A stretch of DNA of 64,000 bases, taken from Phytopythium helicoides (Eukaryota; Oomycota; Peronosporomycetes; Pythiales; Pythiaceae). Below are positions 40,601 to 47,970 of this stretch, in pieces. How positions within the stretch are numbered: the stretch's first letter is position 1; every line of letters starts with the position of its first letter. The DNA is taken from contig JANFNE010000059.1 in the NCBI GenBank assembly GCA_024867545.1, forward strand, positions 186,001-250,000, read 5' to 3'. The translations under genes and the position numbers were made by a program. The notes below the pieces were generated by a model. That model worked only from the letters and a program-made list of their open reading frames with translations. It did no database searches and was not told where the DNA came from.

Positions 40601-42732
40601 TTGTGCTGCACCACGTCAAAGGACATTCCAACGTGGTCGCCGATGCCTTATCGCGTCCGCCGCAAACTGAGCAAACCGACGATGAGTCGCAAGCCGACCT
40701 TGCAGCATCCGCTCCACCGCCGACGCATTCGGTTCATGACTGTGATCAAACATGCGAAGCGTTAGATCGCTCACTCCGTCGCCATGTGATAGACTCCGCG
40801 TACATCAGACACATTCCTCTCGAACTTTCGCATGTCATACTCGACGATGTGGACATGCGGGGGGAGAGTCATCCGATCGGAGTTCCGCAAATAGTGCATA
40901 TCCACAACGCCGAGTTGCATGTGGTTAGTGCACACATGGCCGATGAAGTCAAGCGTGAATTCCAACGCGGTTACGCAAACGACCCAGAGTTTGCCACCGT
41001 GTGGAAGAAACCATCGCCAAGCTCACCATATGAGAAGAGCAATGGTCTATTGTACTACAAGACAGAGGGTGCAATAAGACGCGTATGTGTCCCGAACAAC
41101 AAGTCGCTGATCACCAAGATCCTCTATGAGTTTCATGATGGCGCGACTTCAGCCCATCCAGGATGGCGCAGGACAATGCTGAAAGCCTCGCAATGGTACT
41201 ATTGGCCTGGAATGGCGTACACCGTTCGGCAATATGTACGCACGTGCGAAACGTGTGCAAGGTGGAAGGTCAACGCGCAAAGGAAGAAAGGACTGATGAT
41301 CCCGATCCCAAATCCTCAGGAGTGCTGGGAAGTAGTAACGATGGACTTCATCACCGGTCTCCCAGTCTCTGATGGATTTGACGCAATCTTCGTCGCGGTT
41401 GACAAGTTGTCTAAGCGTGCCAAGTACGCCCCGACGTACTCTAAGGCAGACGCACAAGACACTGCCAAAATCTTCTTTGACACAGTAGTCCGTCATCATG
41501 GTCTACCTAAAGTTATCATCAGTGATCGAGACTCGAAATTTATCTCAAAGTTTTGGGGATCATTGATGAAGCTTATGGGCATCAAGCTGAGCATGACAAC
41601 AGCTCACCGAGCCCAAGCCGATGGACAGACAGAACGCCAAAACTTGGTGCTCGAAGACTCACTGCGTTGCACTGTGTCGTATCATGGTGACGACTGGGTT
41701 AAACATTTAGGCACGATCGAGTACGCGCACTCGACACTCGTGAATGCCTCGACCAAGATGACACCATTCGAAGTCGACACTGGCCGAAAGGTCTCGAACC
41801 TTGTCGCTCGAGAACTCCAGCAACAGCTGCCTATGACGGAAATGAGAGCAGTTGCAGAGTACGCGAAAAGTTTCGCCGAAGAGCGCAAGAAGATCATCGA
41901 GCGTGCTCGTGCAAACCTCGAGAAAGCACAAGAACGTCAGAAAGAGTACTATGATCGCAAACGCCAAGAAGTTGACTTCAAGGCTGGTGATCTCGTTCTC
42001 CTCGACGCGAAGAACTTGTCGCTCAAGCAAGTCAACAATCACAACGAGCTACGCAAGGCCAAGCTCAGTGCAAGAAAGGTTGGCCCATTTGAGATCGAGC
42101 GTATGATCAATCCCATTGTGGCCAAGCTGAAACTTCCTCGACGCATGAGTAAGATCAATCCTACTTTCAACGTCGAGTTGTTATCGCATTACGTCACCGA
42201 CACGACATCCTTCCCAGGACGTCCGATACCGAAAGCCACTCCTATCATCCTCGAAGAGGAAACCGGAGAGCAACTTCACATCATCGAGAAGTTACTGAAG
42301 CGTCGCCAATTCAATCGACAGCCAGAATGGCTTGTGAAATGGCATGGCTTGCCCGAGCACGAGAGCTCATGGGAACGTGAACGTGACATCAAACACGTTT
42401 CACATTGGCGCCAGCTCCTTCAGGACTTCAGGCTGCAAACTCGCGAAGCAGCAACCATTCCGCCAGTCGCTACCGCCAACGTGAAGTCAGCTCCGGGGGG
42501 ATGTAGGGGGCGTGGCACCGTCGTGCCGCTCGGGCACGACGACGCCACAGACCTGCGGCCGGCGCGCATGCAGCAACAGCGCAGCGCAGCCAGGCCGCAG
42601 GGACAAGCACTGCTGCGGCAGCGCAGCGCAGCAGGGGCGCAGGAAAGCGCGCCGCTGCGCATGCAGCCGCAGCGCCACGCTGCGCAGCCGCAGAGCAATG
42701 CGCAGCGGCAGCGCAGACCACGCTCGCTGTGA
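37642..42732 (+). CDS. Gag-Pol polyprotein of the Ty3/gypsy chromovirus
   Basis: 1,696 residues in one frame with no shift or stop. Domains: retrotransposon Gag (~60-190), CCHC zinc knuckle (C252-x2-C-x4-H-x4-C265), aspartic protease (LLDSGAS with D402), reverse transcriptase (YLDD at 743-746), RNase H (TTDASG with D892; VKGHSNVVADALSRP), integrase zinc finger (H1165, H1172, CETC), integrase catalytic triad D1235, D1295, E1331 (35 residues between the last two), a GPF/Y-type motif (KVGPFEIERM) and a chromodomain (~1547-1590; PEWLVKWHGLPEHESSWE). The stop codon lies inside the 3' LTR, so residues 1621-1696 (Arg/Gln/Ala-rich) are LTR-encoded. Single-ORF gag-pol implies no frameshift control of the Gag:Pol ratio. 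Confidence 0.95.
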   Translation: MASEEMKNILASLVNAMDRQTVIMNALQSSANQSSFKLDGFKLPTYGGTISESFQLYVEQVDQYFNGRMIQYKDPSVVTQMLAVLGNTLRHGAAQWFIMQKATVTSVDDFFAKLEKEFVPADLQERLREQMNDLKEKNCKDLPDYVGKFRHIVTQVKDMSVLDQIMYFLRGLTNRTREEVQYRRCTTLADAVTVALDFDRSHPHRGSSDGARERQRYRSYDNRSTTNNGPEPMEIDNFRVPSRDECRRRHLCYKCGSPNHLSARCNKTRQQQGGRRYDPQQRNHRPQQQQRFSRPHVNMVDSRSDSTIVYDQVTANVAELHLTDVEDHGPTREPSDAIKDSATIAEVTEHVTNANISAEVDIAEGNTNATSGIEVCAASASSTNLVVKDGFVNNRRVRILLDSGASQNLIKRGIASSILQACRIQAQRFDGSLTPHQHTNHVEATVRLDGMDFPTTRFIEWDLSENHDVILGQPWFKEHNPQVNWRTHEIELPEVATVTEVDGPEFHQKLNKGDFAEIFRVKVTEVDMKPFDAPPEMQSLLKEFQDVFPESLPDGMPPTRAVNFELQMKPDAIPSSRAPFRLSKVEQDALQEFVEENLKKGWIEVSNSPWVSNIFGIPKKDPVTGKFPKRAEWLRSGNSKIPIRWVIDYRYVNSMSVIAKIPLPHIEDLFDRMVHCVVFSLIDLAQGYHQMVVHESSRPYTAFRTHKETYQWCVAPMGLAGMPGIWSRLMRVLFEKYDFVVVYLDDIGIFSRSMEEHVKHVRIVLEVLRKEGLYARFSKCAFGQTSMEFLGHQVSAEGLSVDPRKTDAIAQYPTPTTRKELLSFLGLAGYYRRFICDFAKIARPLRDLTKQETPWSWGDEQQQAFNALKLALQNAPTLKLPDFDHPFIVTTDASGFCMGGVLSQRINGEDHPIAFFSKKLGPYEQSWPVHEKELLAIKTAMEKWRPYLHGRKFDVYTDSSACSWMLHHPRVSPKMARFLTFFSQYEFVLHHVKGHSNVVADALSRPPQTEQTDDESQADLAASAPPPTHSVHDCDQTCEALDRSLRRHVIDSAYIRHIPLELSHVILDDVDMRGESHPIGVPQIVHIHNAELHVVSAHMADEVKREFQRGYANDPEFATVWKKPSPSSPYEKSNGLLYYKTEGAIRRVCVPNNKSLITKILYEFHDGATSAHPGWRRTMLKASQWYYWPGMAYTVRQYVRTCETCARWKVNAQRKKGLMIPIPNPQECWEVVTMDFITGLPVSDGFDAIFVAVDKLSKRAKYAPTYSKADAQDTAKIFFDTVVRHHGLPKVIISDRDSKFISKFWGSLMKLMGIKLSMTTAHRAQADGQTERQNLVLEDSLRCTVSYHGDDWVKHLGTIEYAHSTLVNASTKMTPFEVDTGRKVSNLVARELQQQLPMTEMRAVAEYAKSFAEERKKIIERARANLEKAQERQKEYYDRKRQEVDFKAGDLVLLDAKNLSLKQVNNHNELRKAKLSARKVGPFEIERMINPIVAKLKLPRRMSKINPTFNVELLSHYVTDTTSFPGRPIPKATPIILEEETGEQLHIIEKLLKRRQFNRQPEWLVKWHGLPEHESSWERERDIKHVSHWRQLLQDFRLQTREAATIPPVATANVKSAPGGCRGRGTVVPLGHDDATDLRPARMQQQRSAARPQGQALLRQRSAAGAQESAPLRMQPQRHAAQPQSNAQRQRRPRSL
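42495..42501 (+). promoter_or_regulatory. Polypurine tract
   Basis: GGGGGGA immediately before the 3' LTR, short but in the expected place to prime plus-strand synthesis. It lies inside the gag-pol coding frame. Confidence 0.6.
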
Positions 42733-42949
42733 AGCCCAGCGCCGCGCGCCACTAAGGCCCTGTATACACATGCATATAAAACACACACACACACACACAG
42801 AAAAAAGAAACATACAGAAAACAACAGAAAGATGCAGGTAGCTTCCATGTCGTAGGCACCTGGTGAACATGAACACCACGAGTGCAGTCAGTCAGATAAA
42901 CCTCAGAAAATAAAACACCGCTTCCTGCACACCCCGTGAGCGCTCCACA
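42502..42949 (+). repeat. 3' LTR
   Basis: 448 bp, same as the 5' LTR by eye. It contains the last 76 codons and stop of gag-pol (to 42732). Confidence 0.95.
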
Positions 42950-42954
42950 GTTCA
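42950..42954. repeat. Target-site duplication, 3' side (GTTCA)
   Basis: Second copy of GTTCA, matching 36104-36108. Confidence 0.9.
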
Positions 42955-43155
42955 CATGCAAACGCGCCTCTGTAAGTACCACTCCAACGACGCTCGCCGG
43001 CAACATCGAGACCCACACGTTGGCGTCTTGAGCATGGGCATCCACCTGGTCTTTCCCTCGGGGCTGATGGAGAAGTAGCGGCCCTTCTGCGAGTTGCTCT
43101 CCTTCTCGTCGCCCTTGTCTCCCTTGCCCTTGGCGGACCCCGAGCTGCTGTGTCT
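42955..43155 (-). pseudogene. Partial copy of the WW-PDZ-PH gene (WW part)
   Basis: Minus-strand match to exon 2 of the 29330-31817 gene: SGSAKGKGDKGDEKESNSQK, GRYFSISPEGKTRWMPMLKT, then the intron. The copy lacks the DKEKLPPGWTR stretch, so the WW domain has lost its first tryptophan. Upstream similarity stops at the acceptor (CTCTGTAG), where the original has CCGCAG, and no start exon is present. Together with 35672-36108 it forms one gene fragment split by the retrotransposon. Confidence 0.75.
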
Positions 43156-43296
43156 ACAGAGGAGGGTTCTGATGTGTGAGCTAACACAGGAAACAGACTG
43201 GGAACGCGTATGCAAATGATGTCAGATGTCGACAATTTACGACGTGCAATCGTGCCTCTGGGTGCTCATGCGCTGGGAATTCAAGTCAAGGCAAGC

Positions 43297-44013
43297 TCAT
43301 GCAGTGAGCTCGATCACAGCAGCTAGCGTGATGAATGAGAGAGCAACATGAAACCAGCACCATAGTGGTGTGTACTCTGGCACGGGTGACACGAGCATCG
43401 GCGCCGTGGAAGTGATAAGTTGCAGCGCGACGACGTTGTCAGGTCCGAGCGAGACCATAGTGATCGGCAGGGGGTATCCACTAACTAACCCATTTTCGGG
43501 CGACGTGGCAGTCATGCCGGGCGAGTCTGCAAGCAGAAGCAGCAGCATCGCCTTGGTCTGCGTGCCATCTGGCGCGTCGGTCTGTAGGTACGGTCCCGTG
43601 TCTGCGTCTAGCGCTGCATCGTCGTGAACCTGCGTGTCGGGTGCAGTTTGAGTACTGTCTGGCACGACTGAGGGCGGTGTATTCGCCAAAGTGCAGGGGG
43701 CAAGAGGGTAAAACACGACGTCGTTTGGTGGCGCAGTCCGCGTAGTCAGCGGCTCTTGCATGTCTGCGTCCGGTGGCTCTATGTTGGCGAGTGAAGGAGG
43801 CTCTGCGAGAGGCTCGTCCGGCAATATATCTGAGAGCGGTGTGGGCACGGCGACGACAAGAAATGCGGTGAGGGTGAATCCAAGCGCTGCGACTGACAGG
43901 CGCAGTGAAGAGCAGGTTGTGATTGAGAGCCAAGTGGTTCACTTTGAATCACATGTGCCGTACAGGCGTGGAATCATCATTGCCGACGTGAGGGCCCGGT
44001 TTAGGAAACTCAT
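43297..44013 (-). CDS. Possible secreted or membrane-anchored protein (tentative)
   Basis: Proposed exons 44013-43953 and 43892-43297 joined across a 60-bp intron (weak donor GTGATT, good acceptor CTGTCAG); 218 residues. The joined N-terminus has a signal-anchor-like hydrophobic stretch (FAALGFTLTAFLVVAVPTP). The body is Pro/Asp/Thr-rich and acidic (ILPDEPLAEPPSLANIEPPD), and the C-terminus has a second hydrophobic segment (LWCWFHVALSFITLAAVIEL). Without the splice the frame has no ATG before the hydrophobic stretch. No family recognised. It lies in the rearranged spacer, so it could also be debris. Confidence 0.4.
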
Positions 44014-44025
44014 GTATTAGCTAGC

Positions 44026-45130
44026 TCGCTCAAGCAAGCACGCAAGCATTGGGCATTTCTCGTCCATTGCACATTATAAGCAACTGACGAAAGCAACCAA
44101 TCGGAAGAACCGCACGACGAAACCAAAGCCTCGACCTCAATGACGGCGACCAGCAGCCAGCGTTACCTGCGAAAACAACGACTGGCGAGCTTGAGCCCTC
44201 ATACCTGAAATCGCATCCTGATCACGCGGCGTCGCAGCCACAGGCATGGCATCGCTTTCGCTGTTGGTGGTCGTCGCAGTCTCTCGCTCGCACATGGCGC
44301 TTTCATCTGTCTTGGCGGCGTTGGCACGCTCGGTGGCTCGCACATTCTCCACCGCTGTACGGAGATAGAGGTTTGTGGCTCGCGTGACGTTGGCGGCGAA
44401 GGAGTTCATATTGGCTTGAGTTTATGTAAAAGCAGTTGCTGAAAATGTTTGTTGAGGCGAAAGTTTGTTGTTGCTGCGAGGCTCTATATCGCTGCAGTGA
44501 CTGGAAAGTTGTGGATGGAGGGAGAGATCGGATCTGCTCGCAGGTATCAAGCACTGCTCGTTCGTGCAGCACTGGATCTTGTCTTCCCTTGACATATTGA
44601 GGAAGCGAAGTGGAATGCTGGTCACTCGTCACTCGAATCTTACCATTTTTTCCCCCTAGGGCAATTTTTTTCCATGTTGCACCTGAGGAAGTCGGTGCCA
44701 CAGTACTGAGTGGGTGTCTCAACTCTCGAGCAGTACTACGACGTCTCCAAGCAACGGAACGCTGGTGATATCATGTGAGATGTGTCTGCTGATTGACGTT
44801 GACGTGGCAAGGAAGTTCGAGCGGTCAGGTTCTCGTGGCGGTTAGGTGCGTGACAGCCACTCTTGGTTGCCTTTCACCAACAATTCACTAATATCACCGA
44901 CATTCACTTGTTTTCCACTTCAAAAGCAGGAGCCTTGCCTTGCGTGACTCGAAGAGCAGCTCCTGCTGCTGCCAAATCCAGTTTACGTATCCGTATTCGT
45001 TGGTCCGACTTGTCTGACTAATCGAGTGTTGAATCGATACGTTATTGAGTGGCTACAACCCATTCGAGTCTTGGAATTTTGTTTTGAGGTTGATCTCGCA
45101 CGCACGTAAAGATTCCGTAACACTTTCAGA
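44026..45130 (-). repeat. MNSF repeat, divergent copy E
   Basis: Minus-strand relative of copies A-C: conserved ORF, leader with GTTCGTGCAGCA, CACTCAAGA-type leader pieces and CACCAACATTCACTTG near 44905, but with many indels. It shows that leader and ORF travel together over evolutionary time. Confidence 0.7.
44137..44409 (-). CDS. MNSF-family small protein, copy E
   Basis: 90 residues, intact. MNSFAANVTRATNLYLRTAV start and SLFSQVTLAAGRRH end; the central tract is shortened (DAMPVAATPRDQDAISGM). It is intermediate between the A-C subgroup and the D/F subgroup. Function unknown. Confidence 0.55.
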   Translation of the reverse strand: MNSFAANVTRATNLYLRTAVENVRATERANAAKTDESAMCERETATTTNSESDAMPVAATPRDQDAISGMRAQARQSLFSQVTLAAGRRH

Positions 45131-45698
45131 CGATACTACCACCACGTAATGGAGATATCTAGATGCGGTTAATAGGCTTCCGGCAGCTGATATCATGCAT
45201 CAGGAGGTTGCGATCGTTTACTCAAAAAATTGAAAATGGGTCTCTGAAGGCTGCACACTGCTGGATATCACCACCCGTGGTCATAGTGTACTCGGTGCTG
45301 GGCTGCCATAATCTTATTGTGCTACCCGAGTGGGGCATATGTTGGGAGTGTAAAGGTCATCGTAATTGCCTATCCAGGTTTGGATTACGAATAACTTCGC
45401 TGTCATCACCTTTCTGTCCAGCAACCTGCGCAACTATTATATGCCTTTCTTAAGTCTCACAAGTATGGCAAACGGCCGAACAACGAGAAGATTGGACCTT
45501 GAGTAGACCGACTTAGCTGACTCATCAACTATGTGATCGAGAACTCGCTGAGTAAATCTCCTCATGATCCAAGAATCCTGTTGCCCCTCAGTTGTTGTAC
45601 CAATGAATGAAATCTTGTGTAAGCAATTCTTCTTCAAGTTGTGGGATTGATGGGAGTTCGCAGCTAAGGCATTTGTAGCTGAAACGCAGGCAGCCGAA
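45131..45698. other. AT-richer spacer, no gene
   Basis: Follows MNSF copy E up to the right arm of the inverted duplication. Short open frames only. The part near 45170-45450 resembles the 18360-18560 spacer next to copy B. Confidence 0.4.
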
Positions 45699-47838
45699 CA
45701 CAATGAACGCCACAAACCCAACTTGCGCTCCGAACGAAGACAACAGACATCAACGAAGGTATCAATCCAGGCACTGATTGCAGTCTCAGCACCAGTGTTG
45801 GTATTTAGAACAGCTTCACAGTTTAGCAATATCCTCAACGCACGACCACACCGTGCGAATGCCCAAGATCTGCTCCTTACCATAAGCTCCTTCTACTGGA
45901 CGAGCGAGTTCCTTCGTGTGGTGCTTTTACTGGTCTTCAATGAAGTGTCGCGGACTTCATCCGTGCGAGCTCAAAGTCATTCACGAAAAAAAAATTCCGA
46001 GCCACACGATGCAGATGCCGTGTGGGTTGCAGCCACTCCTCCGCATTGTGTCAAGCCATCACCTAGTCGTCCGTTGCAAAGGGCGGACCACCAAGAACGA
46101 TCTTCTTTCTCATGTTGCACAGGTTTTCATGACTGGCGGCTGCGATCAGGTTGAAGTGGATGCGTCTCCACTGAATGTTGGTGAAGGATTGCCGAAGAGT
46201 GGTTGTTACTAGGCAGTTGACTGGTGAATGACCCTGAAACTTCATTGCCAGTTGACGGAAAGTGCCTCACAAGATGCCGAGAGTGTTGAAGGTGTCGTCG
46301 CGCTGCTTGTGAGAACACTTGGTGAGCATAGTGGCGATGGCGCAATGAGCTTTATGAAGTAGGGAATAGCCAAGCCAGTCAACTTCCAGGCGAGATCCAC
46401 GGCGACGCAGACGCCAATCCATTCGAGCGGATCCAATCCGTCATTCTCAAATTTGCCACGATCAAGTACCGAAGCGACCTCCAAACTTGTGACAGCAACA
46501 ACTTCCACCACCACCACCATCAACACCATCAACAACAACAACTCTAGCCTCGGGATCCAAACTGCCATGAACTCCTTCACTACCAACGCTACGCGAGCCA
46601 ACAACCTCTATCTCCGTGCAGCGGTCGAGAATGTGCGAGCCACCGAGCGTGCCAACACCGCCAAGACAGATGAAAGCGCCATGTGCGAGCGAGAGACTGT
46701 GGCGACCACCAACAGTGAGGCCGAAGCCACGACTGCGACGACGCGCGAGCAAGGGCAACACTCATCAGAGTTGAGCGCTCATGCTCGCCAGGCGCTCTCC
46801 TCGCAGGCGATGCTGGCCGCAGGCCGCCGGCGTTGTTGAGTTGTTTGAACTGAAGGCGTCACACATTCCTACAACTTGCTCTGCAACGCGGTAGAAATCA
46901 CGCGCTTAGGTTGGTCAAGTCCGATTTCATGATCTGCTCTTGATCTGGACGATCATCAATGAATACAAAAATCGCACTTGGAAGTGAGCATGTGTTGGTT
47001 TCGAGGTCTCTTGTGCGGCATGTTCTCTCTCTCTCTCTTCGCCGTTTTACACATGCACGTATCTCTTTACCAACCACGGTGACATCTACGCAGATACTTC
47101 TACAGCTGGTCGAACGACGTGATGGTCTTGAACGCGTGCGAAGCCGGCAGCGGCTTGTTGCCCGGACGCACGGACAACGCCACGTCGAGGCCCGCGGCAG
47201 ACGCCGCCTCCGCCTCCTCGATCACGTCCGTCACGAACAGCACGTCGCTGCCGCGGTCCACGCCCAGTGACAGCTTGATCTCCTCGTAGCTCTTGACCTC
47301 GCGCTTATGTCCGATCGCCGTGTCGAAGTACACGCTCAGGAACTCGCGTAGGTCGCCCTTGTCCGAGTATTGGAACAGCAGCCGCTGCGCCTGGCGAGAC
47401 CCCGACGAGTAGATTCCCACGCGCACGCCCTGCGCGCGCATGCGCTGCAGGAACACAGGCACGTCCGCGTACACCTGCGCCTTGAGCTCGCCGCTCTCGT
47501 AGCCCTGGTTCCACATGTGGCCCTGCAGCTGCTTGAGCGCGCCAACCTTGCGGTCCGCCGCCACGTTCCACGCCACGTACTCCACCAGCGCCGCAATCAC
47601 GGCCTCCTGTTCTGCGTCATTGCCAGGCAATGCCGACGGCTTCGGAGCCGACCCAACAGCCACGTCCTCCGCGTGCTGCGCGCGCAGAGCCGACACGTCC
47701 GTCTGCGTGGAGCTCAACGCCCACGTCTCGCGCAGGAAGCGCTGCGCGTTGGCCGTCACGAACGGGAACAGCACGTCGTGCACGAACGTGATGGGCGTCG
47801 TGGTGCCCTCGATGTCCAGCACCACGTACTTGTGGCTC
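45699..47838 (-). repeat. Right arm of 2.14 kb inverted duplication
   Basis: Reverse-complement match of 33408-35545. The end at 47838 lies inside the coding sequence of the solo MtnC gene, one codon before SHKYVV. Beyond it the sequence is unrelated to the fusion gene. The derived arm. Confidence 0.85.
46567..46839 (+). CDS. MNSF-family small protein, copy F
   Basis: 90 residues, identical in plan and nearly in sequence to copy D, of which it is the duplicate. ATG 46567. The frame is open further upstream into a Thr/Asn-rich stretch (TTTTINTINNNNSSLGIQTA) encoded by ACC/CAA repeats, with no ATG there. Confidence 0.55.
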   Translation: MNSFTTNATRANNLYLRAAVENVRATERANTAKTDESAMCERETVATTNSEAEATTATTREQGQHSSELSAHARQALSSQAMLAAGRRRC

Positions 47839-47861
47839 TCGGCCGACGGAGGTGACGCCAT
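47100..47861 (-). CDS. Stand-alone enolase-phosphatase (MtnC) copy
   Basis: 253 residues from ATG 47861. Apart from the first eight residues (MASPPSAE) the protein is nearly identical to the MtnC half of the fusion at 32167-34146, with the HAD motifs DIEGTTTP, SSGSRQAQ, GHKREVKSY and VLFVTD intact. The length is close to free-standing bacterial and animal MtnC enzymes, so it could be functional. It arose by the inverted duplication, whose breakpoint falls at the domain linker; the new start codon comes from non-duplicated sequence. Only about 110 bp separates it from the upstream channel gene stop, so its promoter is unclear. Confidence 0.8.
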   Translation of the reverse strand: MASPPSAESHKYVVLDIEGTTTPITFVHDVLFPFVTANAQRFLRETWALSSTQTDVSALRAQHAEDVAVGSAPKPSALPGNDAEQEAVIAALVEYVAWNVAADRKVGALKQLQGHMWNQGYESGELKAQVYADVPVFLQRMRAQGVRVGIYSSGSRQAQRLLFQYSDKGDLREFLSVYFDTAIGHKREVKSYEEIKLSLGVDRGSDVLFVTDVIEEAEAASAAGLDVALSVRPGNKPLPASHAFKTITSFDQL

Positions 47862-47970
47862 GGTGAGCTCTTGGAGTGGCAATGACACACGAATGGACGG
47901 TGGAGGCCGATTCGTGTACACCACACGAAAAGGCAACTTGAAGTTGTGCTGCTTGGCGACTTGGTGTCTG

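Larger units (their letters stand above)
36109..42949 (+). mobile_element. Ty3/gypsy LTR retrotransposon, chromovirus type, apparently intact
   Basis: 6,841 bp: 448-bp LTRs (36109-36556 and 42502-42949) that look identical on reading, a 5-bp target-site duplication GTTCA, a primer-binding site, a leader ORF, one uninterrupted gag-pol ORF and a short polypurine tract. It sits in the intron of a partial WW-PDZ gene copy, a few bases from the 3' splice site. Integrase precedes a chromodomain, placing it with the chromoviruses. Identical LTRs and an open gag-pol suggest recent insertion; whether it is expressed cannot be read from sequence. Confidence 0.95.
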
